A DNA stretch of 64,000 nt. It comes from Symsagittifera roscoffensis (lineage: Eukaryota; Xenacoelomorpha; Acoela; Convolutidae). Of the stretch, positions 11,603-23,402 are shown piece after piece (within the stretch, counting starts at the first letter, position 1; each line of letters opens with the position of its first letter). A model generated the notes under the pieces. The model did not search any database and was not told the origin of the DNA. It was given only the letters and a program-made list of their open reading frames with translations. Location: assembly GCF_963678635.1 (NCBI RefSeq), contig NC_087065.1, forward strand, positions 47,682,446-47,746,445, written 5' to 3'. The position numbers were made by a program, and so were the translations under genes.

Positions 11603-11680
11603 ATTCCAGATAATAAACTTAACTAAAACTTTTGGTTGTAACTGAATAAACAAAATATCAGTGAAAGAGTAAGCAATTAC

Positions 11681-11950
11681 CTGTTTGTCAATGTCAGTTG
11701 GATCAGTTCCGGGTGAGGTCATATTGTCTGTAGAATGCAGTCTGGCGCTGCTTCCCCTCAAGTCCATGTATGACGACCCCCTGCTGCTGCTACCTCCCAT
11801 TCCACCATACCCTCTTCCACCGACACGGAGTCCGTCCGAGGTGCTCAGTTGAGCGGAGGAAGAAAGCTGAGGGGGCTGTTTGTTTAGAATGAGTCTCTCC
11901 ATTTTCTCAATATCAGCCTCCGTCGAATCTAACCCACTACCCCCGTGATA
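11681..11950 (-). CDS. Ser/Gly-rich tail exon 2
   Basis: A 270-nt exon (90 codons) with acceptor TGTATTTAG and donor GTAATT, phase 0 to 0, residues 2313-2402. It starts YHGGSGLDSTEADIEKME, then a Gly/Ser-rich part (RVGGRGYGGMGGSSSRG) and ends TDPTDIDKQ. A hAT-like MITE sits 78 bp beyond the donor in the next intron; the frame running on into it is not coding. Confidence 0.8.
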
Positions 11951-12411
11951 CTAAATACAGCAATTATACAAGACCCAAAATCAAAATGCTAAGAAAAACC
12001 ACCCGACAACACAGCAAGTGAGAACACTACTCGAGTTTGGACATTAATTAGACATTCGAAATAACGTTTATTTACCTCAGGCGACAATTGGTAACAAGTA
12101 GGAAATTTGTAAAAGGCGGCAATTCGCAACGAGTGACAATTCGCTACATAGTTGAAGCGACAAACACTGATTCACGCGCATTATTATACCGCTTGTGTCG
12201 AATGTAATTGCAGCGAAGCAAGCGGACGCTACTTGACAATTCTTTGTTACGATTTGTAACCTGTTACGAATCGTCGTTCAGCCGTTTATTTATAGGTAAC
12301 ATAAAATTTTGTAAGACGGTTGTGATACCCAGCTAGAATAATTTTCATTTGTTGCGCCAAACGCAAAAATACTAAGTTTGGCGCAACAGACTTCATACAA
12401 AAGAAGCTTAC
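11951..12411. other. Intron with short imperfect repeats
   Basis: Non-coding. Between about 12060 and 12290 it holds short imperfect repeats around GACAATTCG and GTTACGAATCG / CGATTTGTAAC-type words. No gene or named element is recognised. Confidence 0.5.
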
Positions 12412-12775
12412 CTTCGAGGATGCGTTAGAAATAGCCGAGGCGGACCTGTAATGCAAACTGTCTGTATCCAGCTGCGACTGGTGCGTGTAACTCTGACTGC
12501 CTCCATCGCCATAAGCAGCAGAGTACAAACTGGCAGTTGACCTTGACCCGGCCCCGGAAGTGTTCTTCGATTGGTGCATCAGGTAAGACTCGTGAGTCGA
12601 CTGGTTCTGAGTAGTTACCACTGACCTAGTGACATAATCTTCGTCCTGATTTAACTCCCGCTCGTCCTCCTCTTCTTTTATGGAAAGGGCTTCCTGGGAT
12701 CCCATTCTGCTGTTGGTTAAGTTGAGTCTGTTCAGTTCTTGGGCGGATCCATTCAGCATCGAGGATTTGAGAGAC
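12412..12775 (-). CDS. Ser/Thr/Gln-rich tail exon 1
   Basis: A 364-nt exon with acceptor GTATGTAG and donor GTAAGC, phase 2 to 0, residues 2191-2312. It opens SLKSSMLNGSAQELNRLN, then an acidic run (IKEEEDERELNQDEDY), then Ser/Gln/Tyr-rich sequence ending AISNASSK. It is probably disordered with many possible phosphorylation sites. No domain is recognised. Confidence 0.8.
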
Positions 12776-13081
12776 CTACATACAAGTAAATTTCTAGTTG
12801 AAGCAACCACGTCATATATCTTTTCATGTTATCACCGTACAAAAATTCCTTAAAATGCAGATGTCAATTGATTCATTGCTCTATGTCAAAATAAGCAAAA
12901 TCAAATTTTAAAATATACGCACCACTGAAACCTGGGAATAAACAAAAAATGAGATTGTTAAGCAAGGGCAAACGCCGATTCACCGTTGGTTCTCGTCTTC
13001 CAGGATAATGACATTAGAATATCTAAACTACAATGCCATGCTACTCGAGTGTTACGTATGTAATAAGGTGTCATCACTAAC

Positions 13082-13222
13082 ATTTGACTGTTGGGCCTGT
13101 ACAGTCTGGCGTAGGAGTTCGCTCTAGAGGAGAGGGGCGTGCCACCTTGGCCCAGATCTGGCTTCACAATAATCTCGGCCGCCGTCACTGCCTTACTCCC
13201 AATCGAACTCTCTCCCGTGCAT
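13082..13222 (-). CDS. End of Ig domain 12 and Ser/Tyr-rich linker
   Basis: A 141-nt exon with acceptor CATTGCAG and donor GTTAGT, phase 2 to 2, residues 2144-2191. It completes GGIYR-CTGESSIGSKAV, restoring the Tyr-x-Cys motif, then continues PDLGQGGTPLSSRANSYA. The donor was chosen because it keeps phase 2 into the next exon. Reading on would add a short intronic tail. Confidence 0.8.
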
Positions 13223-13564
13223 CTGCAATGCAAACTTTTCTGTGGCAACACTGTCCATAAAAAAATTTCAAGCCAACGTTTTTCGAATTGACTTTTATCT
13301 ACGTAGAATTCTAATTCACCATTCAATTTTTAGGGCACTATTACACCGGAATGTGTCAGAATTCATACAATATACTTAGGCTAACTCGATATCGTAAAAT
13401 AGCACGAACATTGAGCTTTTTCACGCCATGTGTCAACTGAACGCAGATCGACTGCTACTTCTATGCCCGTAAGCCAACACTAACAAGTTTAAGCATATGC
13501 TGCTTCCAAAACATGGATCAATTTAAATATTTATGAGCAACTAAAATTGCAGGCTTTTCCTTAC

Positions 13565-13859
13565 CTGTAAATGCCCCCGTGATCCACAGTCACATTTGGT
13601 ATGTACAATGACTGGTATTCATTTTTTCGTTTAATCATAATGTTCTCTCCGTCATCTTCCAACAGGTGTCCATCTTTTTCCCAGTAGAATGACACAGGAG
13701 GGGGTGACACGTGTATGCGACAAGACAGAGCTAGAGGCTTTCCCTCGTGGATCATTTTCCCCTTCAGTCTCTCAAGTACTTTCGTTTGCTCTTCAGCAGA
13801 GTTGGATCTCGCGTACATCTCTGTATTTTGCTCAGTCGTACTCGTGAACACATTTGCAG
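13565..13859 (-). CDS. Exon after the array: linker plus most of Ig domain 12
   Basis: A 295-nt exon with acceptor TTTTTTTAG and donor GTAAGG, phase 1 to 2, residues 2046-2144. After AANVFTSTTEQN and a charged linker it has an Ig domain: GKPLALSCRIHVSPPPVSF (strand B Cys), YWEKDGHLL (Trp) and VDHGGIYR. The strand F Cys itself is coded by the next exon. Confidence 0.85.
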
Positions 13860-13944
13860 CTAAAAAAAACTTTGCTTTGAGCGTCTATCATACTTGAACG
13901 CGTTATTTTCATGCTTAATCGCTGAAAGATCATTTAACAACTAG

Positions 13945-14720
13945 GACCCATCTAAAGCTGCAGGTACTACCTGTTTGACAATTTGGAATTTGTTGTACTG
14001 ATTCGGGATGAAATGACTATTTCAAAAATTAGGCTCCACCCAAAACTTTAGTTGCTTCTCAAATAAAATAACTGAGAAAGATTTTTGGACAACTTGGAAT
14101 AACTTAAAACTTTCTCAAAAAATTTAAGGCATAGCTGCCTATGCAGGGAGGCTCCCCATAACCTGTAGCAGCGATTAAACCACTGATATCAGACTCGGCT
14201 GTGCAGTTTTCGAAAAAAAGTCCAAAAAACGGACAGGAATCAAAACATTGATATTTCTGATGGCCATGAAGTTTTTGAAAGAAAGTTGGGACAAAGCTGC
14301 TTATATGGGGAAGCTTTTTTCAAGCTTTTCTTTCGATTGGAACCAAAATTTCAGATTTGGCAGGGAAGTTTTCGAAACAAGTCAAAAAGTTTCGAAAAAC
14401 GGTCAAAAAATCACAAATATGACTTTTCCGAGCACGAAATCTTTTAAAAAAAATTGAGTGTAGCCGCTTAAGTAGACAAATTTCTCACACCCTGTACTTT
14501 CGATTGAAATCAAAATTTTAGGTTTGGGAGGGTAGTTTTAGAGAAAAGTGAAAACGGTTCCAAAAATGGTCAAAAAATCAAAAATTTGATATTTGCGAGG
14601 GCCATAACGTATTGTTTAAAAATACCTTTTCACAACCCACTCTATCCATTGACCTTAAAATCACAGAATTGGGACGGTCGTTTCTGAGAAAAGTAAAATA
14701 TACCCAACACACTGTTGGAA
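13945..14720. repeat. Family 2 composite element, head and monomers
   Basis: Starts with the head shared with 40745, 43795 and 49430 (CTGATTCGGGATGAAATGAC-type, then AATTTCAAAAATTGG-type), then monomers of about 165 bp. Each monomer has a block like GCCGCTTATGCAGGGGAGCT, a GATTGAACCCAAAATCTCAG-type block, GTAGTTTTCGAGAAAAGTC and AACGGTCAAAAAATCAAAA. Confidence 0.65.
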
Positions 14721-14724
14721 AAAA

Positions 14725-15098
14725 GTCAATGATGCAATTGAACAGAAAAAAAAACTGATAGCCCTTGAAGCTATTTTAGTTTCTAGAAAAATTTATGATT
14801 GGCAGAAAACTGGACCAATTGGTTAACTTTATATTTCGCTGAGAAAAGTGAAAAGCAAATTCCATTTTCGAAACTAGACGTCGATCACATCTTTCGTGAC
14901 CTTTTTACTTTCGCTAGTGGAGTTTGCCTTCCTTTTAACAAAGGAACTGAACTGAAATCTACAAGAAATCAGATGTCAAACGGCGTAAACACAAATTGAA
15001 ACCTGAACCAATTTTGAGACTTTTCCTGAAAAAAAAACAAAAAAATTATCGCGACCTATATAAGAGTCTGGACAACGTTCATTTACTCTTGAAAAACA
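14725..15098. repeat. Family 1 dispersed element
   Basis: Contains, in order, the family 1 blocks TTATGATTGGCA, TTTCGAAACTAGACGTCGAT, GGAGTTTGCCTTCCTTTTAA, GAGACTTTTCCTGAAAAAAA, and the end block GACCTATATAAGAGTCTGGA followed by ACGTTCATTTACTCTT. Confidence 0.7.
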
Positions 15099-15343
15099 TT
15101 TGAAAAAACGGTCGAAATCACAATTTTGACTCTTTCGATGGCCATAGGGCCGCTTTTGCGAGGGAGCTTCCCACAATCTTTTCTTTCGATTGAATTCAAA
15201 AACTCAGATTTGGGACCGCATTTTGTGAGATTGAATCAAAAAGTTTCAACATACGGCCAAAATTCAAAAAAAATTACTTTTCAGTGGACGATAATTTTTT
15301 TTTTGTAGAAAAATTTGGGTGCAAGCACTCATACAGGGAAACT

Positions 15344-15950
15344 TTTAGGGATTAGAATAGACTCCAAATTATTATTTCGAACAACATTCAACATGTTTCG
15401 AAATAACTAGCAACCATAAGTGGAATTGTTTGTTAACTACGCCATTTTATTCCCAGAGATCAGCTCTTCTGCTATTAGGATTCCAAAATTAGGCCATTGA
15501 TTCAACACGGTGTTCTTGTATATAGCTGTTGTAGTTACTCGTCTCTCAATCTATTTTCCTCCTACAAAAAATATCAAGTTCATTTATTTTTGGAAGCGCA
15601 GCGACAACTCACAAGATCGTTTTGCAAAACACTAAATTTTTTGTTTGTCAAGTAACTGCTGAGCTCGTTACCTACCCTTTCAAAGTTAAGTGCAATAATT
15701 CTTTTTGGAAATGTTTGAGAATAAACTTCAATAACTTTGATTAACTAATTCTTCCTTTCTTCTACTCATCTACTTATCATATTTATCATACTTTAGGACG
15801 GGAATTTAAAAAAATTTGACGACTATCTCAGCAGCTCCATAATTTGTAAAAATGGTCGGATCCTTTGATTTCTTGGCATTAATTGGCTTAATCATAACCC
15901 GTGCGCTCCAAAAGAATCCACAAAACAATTTCAGTGCGCCTCTCTTTTAA
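15344..15950 (+). mobile_element. LINE 3' fragment at the left edge of the array
   Basis: Starts abruptly inside the reverse transcriptase reading frame (…LGIRIDSKLLF), then carries the degenerate downstream part (LRHFIPRDQLF, then LVYSCCSYSSLN across a frame with stops). In the array joints the same sequence is continuous with the upstream RT domain. Here the left neighbour is family 2 sequence instead. Confidence 0.75.
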
Positions 15951-16145
15951 TTTGCGACTTGCTGACTCACAAAAAAATGCCAACAGACATTTGGAAAAGA
16001 GTCAAAGAACGCAAGTAAATAGAATAAACATGCTGTGAAGTTTTTTGATAACATAGCCAACAGACAGTTGGAAAAAAGCCAATGAACGCAAGTAAGCAAA
16101 AAAATATTACTTATATTTTATTTAAAAAATTTCGAATTTCAAAGA

Positions 16146-16630
16146 ATTTCGTCTTTTCGGTTGAAATAAAATCTCAGATTTCAGAAGATAGTTCTTAAGA
16201 AAAGTCAAAACGTTTGACTTTTTCGAGAGCCATAACTTCTGGTCTAAAAAAAATGGCGTAGCCGCTTATGTAGAGGAGCGCCTTATAATACGTTCTATAC
16301 TTTGAACCCGAAACCTTAGATTTGAGAAGGTAGTTTTCGATAAAACGAAAGTAAAAAACCAAAAATAGGTCCAATAATATCCCCACACACTGTTTTGAAG
16401 GCTGTAGAAAGTGGGGTAAGGTAAAAGGAGATTAGGGGATTATGCAAGCACACAGGAAAATGGTAGGAATTTCCATTGATACCGTTTTTTTTGAGAAAAG
16501 CGAGAATTTTTCCCAAAGCGTCTCAAAAAATAATTTAGAAAATAAAAAAAACACGATCCCATACATTTTCATAACACCGGTTTTCATCAAACAAAGACTT
16601 CTTTTATATTCGTACCAACCTTTTTGCTCT
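16146..16630. repeat. Family 2 monomer and tail inside the array unit
   Basis: Holds TTCGGTTGAAATAAAATCTCAG, shortened family 2 monomer blocks (GCGTAGCCGCTTATGTAGAG) and the tail (CCCCACACACTGTTTTGAAG, then GGGGATTATGCAAGCACACA). It is repeated in every unit (about 21883, 27607 and 33347). The many short open frames here are repeat noise. Confidence 0.65.
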
Positions 16631-16728
16631 GATAAACAGGAATTGTGAATTTTCGTTCCCATATCTACAGGATACGCTGTGCTCTCTCAAAAAAAATCCT
16701 GCAAAACTCAATATTAACTGCAGCTAAC

Positions 16729-16885
16729 CAGGCGTGAGCAGATATCGCTTGTCTCCCGAGTCTCTGGCCAATCCAACTGAGGCGGATGAGGTGACTTGGC
16801 CGTGCTGGTTAGATGCCTGACACTTGTACACTCCAACGTCCACCGAGGAGAACTGCTCAATCATCAGACTGAACTCGCTTCCTTT
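16729..16885 (-). CDS. Array unit 1, exon C: second half of Ig domain
   Basis: 157 nt, phase 0 to 1, residues 1994-2046. It has one synonymous Gly codon difference (GGA, versus GGC in units 2-4). It joins the downstream exon at 13565-13859 in phase 1. Confidence 0.85.
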
Positions 16886-17329
16886 CTTAAGCAATGTAAC
16901 AAAACTTTAAAAACTAGTAGATTTAAAGTCCACAAAAAGAGTCGTACCACCTCTTTATCGTACCGTTCTCCTTCAAGTTGAAATCTAATGATTTTATATT
17001 TCTCTGACCACTTCACGATTTTGGCAGGAACTATGATCTAGAGCGGATTACGCCCGTGATTTTACATGCTACTCTCGAAGGAGATAAAAAGTGATTTCGT
17101 ATGGATGAAGATTTTCAATAATTCTCCGCATCGTGTAAAACTGGTCTGACAATTTTCTACGATTTCACAACAAAAGAGATAAATTGAACGGAGATATATA
17201 CATTACATCAAGCGACGCGCAAGTTTTTCTTAATGTAATTACCGATGCGAATTTTTTGATTGATCTGTATCCGTGCAACTTGTTTTTCATAAAATATTCT
17301 CGAACTTTGTATAATTTAAAATCTCTAAC

Positions 17330-17493
17330 ATGCTGTATCTTGTGTCTGGGTGTGACCATGATCATCAGGTTGTCCTTGAACCAATTTACTCGTGGAGTAG
17401 GATTGCCCTCAATGACACACTTAAGGACCACAGTCTGACCAACTACTAATTCAGTGTCAGCCAGGCCAGACGACAGCCGCGGAGCCCCTGGAT
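17330..17493 (-). CDS. Array unit 1, exon B: first half of Ig domain
   Basis: 164 nt, phase 1 to 0, same product as the other B exons. Confidence 0.85.
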
Positions 17494-17678
17494 CTAAATT
17501 TTCAAATAGATATCCAGTCAACTGTTATATCCATAGCACAAATTTTACCAGTCACCATCATTCCATAAGAGTGGCTTAAAAACATTCGAGTATCGGAACA
17601 TATGTTCTGATGCAGAGCCTAAAGCATTGAAATTTCTGCCTTTTTAATTTCAATATCTATGAAATTGTATTTCCTTAC

Positions 17679-18215
17679 TTGAAACAGCTCTACACGATGT
17701 GATATCTAGATCGGCCGAATTCAACGCCTTCCCGAAATCATTCTCAGCACTGATCGCGTAGATCCCTCTGTGAGTACTCTTCACACCTTTTATGATCAAC
17801 TTGTACACGTCCCCGTGCATCTCTTGCGTGATGCGTCCATCTTTTGAGAAATCAATCGGGCGCTCATCTTTCATCCACACAATCTTCGGCTGAGGCCTAC
17901 CAATAACTCTCACTCTGAAGCTCGCAGTTTGTCCTTCATCAACGACTGTGCTTCTAAGCTGATCAACAACAAAGGGTGGATCCATGTGTGACGAAAAATG
18001 ATTATGTGGCTCGTATGTCTGGTGAACTATGTAATGTTTCTGAGAAGACAATTCACTCGCCAGAGTGTCGTATCTGTGCTGAGTAGTAGTGGTGGTTGTG
18101 TTGAAGCTTGACATGATTCCACTATTAGCTGCACCTTCAATGGCTGACTCGCGGGTGCTGTTATGATCCTGCTTTGATGCCCCAATGTAGTTCCTCGGCG
18201 GTTCCGGTCTCGGAG
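17679..18215 (-). CDS. Array unit 1, exon A: linker plus cysteine-free Ig
   Basis: 537 nt, phase 1 to 1, residues 1760-1939. Same product as the other A exons. In this leftmost unit it is the last A exon to be transcribed. Confidence 0.87.
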
Positions 18216-18279
18216 CTGGAAAAACAGAATACACTAATTAGCTTAATTGTTGTGATAAATTTACTAAATGGTTTCATAG

Positions 18280-21200
18280 ATGAAAGATGTTATATCACAA
18301 ATCAATCATATCAAGGAATCACTCAAAACCGGTATCGAAGTAGAGGCACAGAGCCTTCTTTTCCAAAAGCTCATCGAAGTAATCGAGCTTCAACAGCGGA
18401 AATTATCAATTCTAGAAAACGATATCCAGGAAACATCAGAACGGGTTAGAGAATTAGAGAAAAATTGCGAAAGTTCCGCTCACTTTTTGTAAACCTTGAC
18501 TATGCTGAAAACACGATGTCAGATATACTCAATTTCGTGCCTCATTATCTGACAGTAAAGCTTAGCGTCAACAATATAGCCGCCTGTCATCCTCTGAATT
18601 AAAACTAACCATCAGATGCATGGAAAAGGAAAGGTTGGCTGAAAAACCTATCATGGTCGGGGAAGGCCTAGACCCTAGAGACCGAAAACAAAAACAAGCA
18701 GCTAGACAATTGGGATTACCCGTCTACTCGCACAAACAAAATTTATACGTCCGAAATGGTAATAGCTTCTCACAAGGCCCCGCCCAGTGAAGTCCGTCAG
18801 TGAGCTGAAATTTTTTCTCCGAAATTATAGCGTAGCAGATAAATATTCTGAAGAAACAATAATGAAATCGACAACACCGAAAATTACCGAACGTGCTCCG
18901 AATCAATTGAAACACCTAAAATATCACCACCACTGCACAGAAAAACGAAATAAGGACGGAGCGATCTGAGGCCAAAAAGAAAGTTCATGCTCTCACCAAT
19001 TGAACAATCAGATAAGAGAAATCTAGCTAATGCAGTAACAAATGCTCTTGTACCAGTCATTGTTAGTGCTATTCAACCGGCTGTTAAAGTTCCTAGAAAT
19101 CCATCCCTTCACAAAGAAACTCCCTTTTCAGTTGAAAATGCATCCGATTAAAAATATCTGTTGTAATTCCTCATTAAGCTGCTCATTAACGCTAGGTCTC
19201 TGAAAAAACATGTTGAAGACCTGGTAGCTTTTATATAGTCTTGAATCTCCGCTGTAAAATTATGCAGAACTGAAACATGGTTAAATAAGCAAAACGATCC
19301 CAACGCTGTACTTATAAAAGGTTACGATCAACACAGATTTAAGTTTCGTCAATTGCGAGGTTGAGGCGTAATGATTCAAGCCCTAAAGGGGAGCATCATC
19401 GTAGAAGATTTTTTCGACAATTATTGATTAGGCTTTATCGGTTGAAACCTCAAACCGTGGTTTTCAATTCGTCGTAACGGTAAAATAGAACCCTCAAATA
19501 TTGAACAAACAAAAATTTAAAGAGTTTATCAAAAATTTAGATACCTTTATTGAATGCTCATCACAAATACCACAGGTTGTAAGCGGATATTTCAATATAC
19601 ATACCTTGAAAACTAACTTGTTTTGTGCAAATTACACGAACACGTAAAAATTGTATGGTTTTGACTGTCAAAAGGCTACTCGAGTGTCATCAGTGTCCAA
19701 ATTATGTCTCGATTAATTTGCAGTGAGAGATATAGATAATGCAAATGTAATTGTCCTTGAACATCAAGAACTTTCTGATCATTATCCCATTAGTTTAGCA
19801 TTTCCAATAACACGAAAATTGGAAGAAGGTCTTGAATCTTCTTGAGATACTTCCTTTTCGAAATCCTCGGATCTAATTGACAATTTCTTATTTTCAATTA
19901 GATTCTGAAAATTAGATACGAAAATGCACATATTATACAGCAAACACATAAAGAAAACAAATTACCTCAATGGTTTACAAATCGAATAAAAAACTTGAGA
20001 ACCAAGAAAAACAAATGACGCAAAAGAAGAATGACTGATAAAAACGATACGGTTAAAGTAAAGATTTTGAGCGAGCTAGGCAACTGGTAAAAAAGTTACA
20101 ACAAATTCAGTAATTGTGTCGAAGACACCAGACAAACTTTCAAACTGCTCAAGATCAATTTGCTCGCGAGAGGTAAACGATCCAATGCATTGTCAATACC
20201 AATTCGTTTTTCGTGTTGCAATCAAATAGATCATCCTTCTCATTTAACTGTGGTTGAAAAATTTTCCTTTTTCTAGTAGTGAACATCATCACATCAAGTT
20301 TTTGCATGCATTGATAACTTACCGGTAAAGAAAACTTCTTCAGGCGATGATAATATAAGCAAACAAGTAATCAAAATATCAACCTTGGTAATTTCACCAA
20401 CTGTATCGGAATTAAACAATCTATCTTTTCATGAAGGCAAGTCTGCGAAAGAAATAGCAAAAGCTTACGTTCTTTCATTGCACAGAGGTGGTTCAAAGAA
20501 CGACGAAATATGTACATTAGAATATATGCATGCTTTAAGAATATCAAATTGGTTTTGAAAAATAACAGTTTGTATTCAGAACAAATCATATTTCAATTGA
20601 CGCTTCAGTGGGGGTAACTGAAAGGTTAAGACATGAAAAAAATGGCAAAAAAACTTTTCTTAGATCTCAAAAAAAGCGTTTGATACTACTGATCAAAACT
20701 TCATAATTTAAAAATTTAACGTTTATGGAATAACAAGCAGAGCCTCAGATTGGTTAAGCAGCCATCTCAATAATGGTCAACATTTATTTGGAACAAGTTC
20801 TATTTTAGGCCCTCTGTTGATCCTTATCTATATAAACAATCTTCCTTGGGCATACAAAAACACGGAGGTGTTTCTTTTTTGCAGACGATACAAATTGATT
20901 GGGCTGGGATGAACAGCTTCAGAAATTTAAAAAGATTTGATCAAAATATAAGTGTTTGGTTAAAGGCTAACAAATTGGCATTGAACTTATACAGAACAGA
21001 ACAATTGAAAGAAGGGTTAAGCATTTCTAACCACTTTCTATCAATCTTGAAAAGGTTAAATTTGCATCTTTTTGCCAGTATTTAGGGATTAGAATAGACT
21101 CCAAATTATTATTTCGAACAACCTTCAACATGTTTCGAAATAACTAGCAACCATAAGTGGAATTGTTTGTTAACTACGCCATTTTATTCCCAGAGATCAG

Positions 21201-21680
21201 CTCTTCTGCTATTAGGATTCCAAAATTAGGCCATTGATTCAACACGGTGTTCTTGTATATAGCTGTTGTAGTTACTCGTCTCTCAATCTATTTTCCTCCT
21301 ACAAAAAATATCAAGTTCATTTATTTTTGGAAGCGCAGCGACAACTCACAAGATCGTTTTGCAAAACACTAAATTTTTTGTTTGTCAAATAACTGCTGAG
21401 CTCGTTACCTACCCTTTCAAAGTTAAGTGCAATAATTCTTTTTGGAAATGTTTGAGAATAAACTTCAATAACTTTGATTAACTAATTCTTCCTTTCTTCT
21501 ACTCATCTACTTATCATATTTATCATACTTTAGGACGGGAATTTAAAAAAATTTGACGACTATCTCAGCAGCTCCATAATTTGTAAAAATGGTCGGATCC
21601 TTTGATTTCTTGGCATTAATTGGCTTAATCATAACCCGTGCGCTCCAAAAGAATCCACAAAACAATTTCAGTGCGCCTCT
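18280..21680 (+). pseudogene. Degenerate non-LTR retrotransposon (LINE), unit 1 into unit 2
   Basis: Plus-strand LINE opposite to the Ig gene. ORF1-like part: coiled-coil peptide (18280-18492, ELQQRKLSILENDIQE) and a conserved-looking block EKERLAEKPIMVGEGLDP. Endonuclease part near 19590-19850: this copy has GYFN where other copies have GDFN, and LSDHYPISLAF. Reverse transcriptase: FLDLKK / AFDTTDQ split by an extra A, SSILGPLLILIYINNLP, and the catalytic FADDTN at 20878-20895 in a shifted frame. It is broken by many stops and frameshifts. Domain order suggests a CR1/Jockey-like element. The 3' limit is approximate. Confidence 0.8.
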
Positions 21681-22452
21681 CTTTTAATTTGCGACTTGCT
21701 GACTCACAAAACAATGCCAACAGACATTTGGAAAAGAGTCAAAGAACGCAAGTAAATAGAATAAACATGCTGTGAAGTTTTTTGATAACATAGCCAACAG
21801 ACAGTTGGAAAAAAGCCAATGAACGCAAGTAAGCAAAAAAATATTACTTATATTTTATTTAAAAAATTTCGAATTTCAAAGAATTTCGTCTTTTCGGTTG
21901 AAATAAAATCTCAGATTTCAGAAGGTAGTTCTTAAGAAAAGTCAAAACGTTTGACTTTTTCGAGAGCCATAACTTCTGGTCTTAAAAAAATGGCGTAGCC
22001 GCTTATGTAGAGGAGCGCCTTATAATACGTTCTATACTTTGAACCCGAAACCTTAGATTTGAGAAGGTAGTTTTCGATAAAACGAAAGTAAAAAACCAAA
22101 AATAGGTCCAATAATATCCCCACACACTGTTTTGAAGGCTGTAGAAAGTGGGGTAAGGTAAAAGGAGATTAGGGGATTATGCAAGCACACAGGAAAATGG
22201 TAGGAATTTCCATTGATACCGTTTTTTTTGAGAAAAGCGAGAATTTTTCCCAAAGCGTCTCAAAAAATAATTTAGAAAATAAAAAAAACACGATCCCATA
22301 CATTTTCATAACACCGGTTTTCATCAAACAGAGACTTCTTTTATATTCGTACCAACCTTTTTGCTCTGATAAACAGGAATTGTGAATTTTCGTGATACGC
22401 TGTGCTCTCTCAAAAAAAAATCCTGCAAAACTCAATATTAACTGCAGCTAAC

Positions 22453-22609
22453 CAGGCGTGAGCAGATATCGCTTGTCGCCCGAGTCTCTGGCCAATCCAA
22501 CTGAGGCGGATGAGGTGACTTGGCCGTGCTGGTTAGATGCCTGACACTTGTACACTCCAACGTCCACCGAGGAGAACTGCTCAATCATCAGACTGAACTC
22601 GCTTCCTTT
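22453..22609 (-). CDS. Array unit 2, exon C: second half of Ig domain
   Basis: 157 nt, phase 0 to 1. The intron just downstream of this copy lacks 15 bp present in the other copies, but the donor and exon are intact. Units 2, 3 and 4 share a synonymous Gly codon difference from unit 1. Confidence 0.85.
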
Positions 22610-23053
22610 CTTAAGCAATGTAACAAAACTTTAAAAACTAGTAGATTTAAAGTCCACAAAAAGAGTCGTACCACCTCTTTATCGTACCGTTCTCCTTCAA
22701 GTTGAAATCTAATGATTTTATATTTCTCTGACCACTTCACGATTTTGGCAGGAACTATGATCTAGAGCGGATTACGCCCGTGATTTTACATGCTACTCTC
22801 GAAGGAGATAAAAAGTGATTTCGTATGGATGAAGATTTTCAATAATTCTCCGCATCGTGTAAAACTGGTCTGACAATTTTCTACGATTTCACAACAAAAG
22901 AGATAAATTGAACGGAGATATATACATTACATCAAGCGACGCGCAAGTTTTTCTTAATGTAATTACCGATGCGAATTTTTTGATTGATCTGTATCCGTGC
23001 AACTTGTTTTTCATAAAATATTCTCGAACTTTGTATAATTTAAAATCTCTAAC

Positions 23054-23217
23054 ATGCTGTATCTTGTGTCTGGGTGTGACCATGATCATCAGGTTGTCCT
23101 TGAACCAATTTACTCGTGGAGTAGGATTGCCCTCAATGACACACTTAAGGACCACAGTCTGACCAACTACTAATTCAGTGTCAGCCAGGCCAGACGACAG
23201 CCGCGGAGCCCCTGGAT
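23054..23217 (-). CDS. Array unit 2, exon B: first half of Ig domain
   Basis: 164 nt, phase 1 to 0, same translated sequence as the other B exons. Confidence 0.85.
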
Positions 23218-23402
23218 CTAAATTTTCAAATAGATATCCAGTCAACTGTTATATCCATAGCACAAATTTTACTAGTCACCATCATTCCATAAGAGTGGCT
23301 TAAAAACATTCGAGTATCGGAACATATGTTCTGATGCAGAGCCTAAAGCATTGAAATTTCTGCCTTTTTAATTTCAATATCTATGAAATTGTATTTCCTT
23401 AC

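Larger units (their letters stand above)
13860..16728. other. Intron between the array and the downstream Ig exon
   Basis: Filled with a family 2 composite element (about 13945 to 16630), itself interrupted by a family 1 copy (14725-15098) and by the 802-bp block (15344-16145) that starts the tandem array. Confidence 0.65.

Noticed and set aside
11510-11690. Extension of the Ser/Gly-rich exon into the following sequence
   Set aside because: The frame runs through a GT donor at 11680 and into the hAT-like MITE, ending in poly-G-derived Gly. It is intron.
12958-13326. 122-codon frame around 13.0-13.3 kb as one exon
   Set aside because: Acceptor CATTGCAG at 13223 and donor GTTAGT at 13081 trim it to 141 nt; the rest has no coding character and would break the phase.
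16195-17521. Separate small genes repeated four times in the array (for example the plus-strand frame 17184-17438)
   Set aside because: These are shadows of the Ig exons or of repeat sequence; they recur only because the unit is duplicated.
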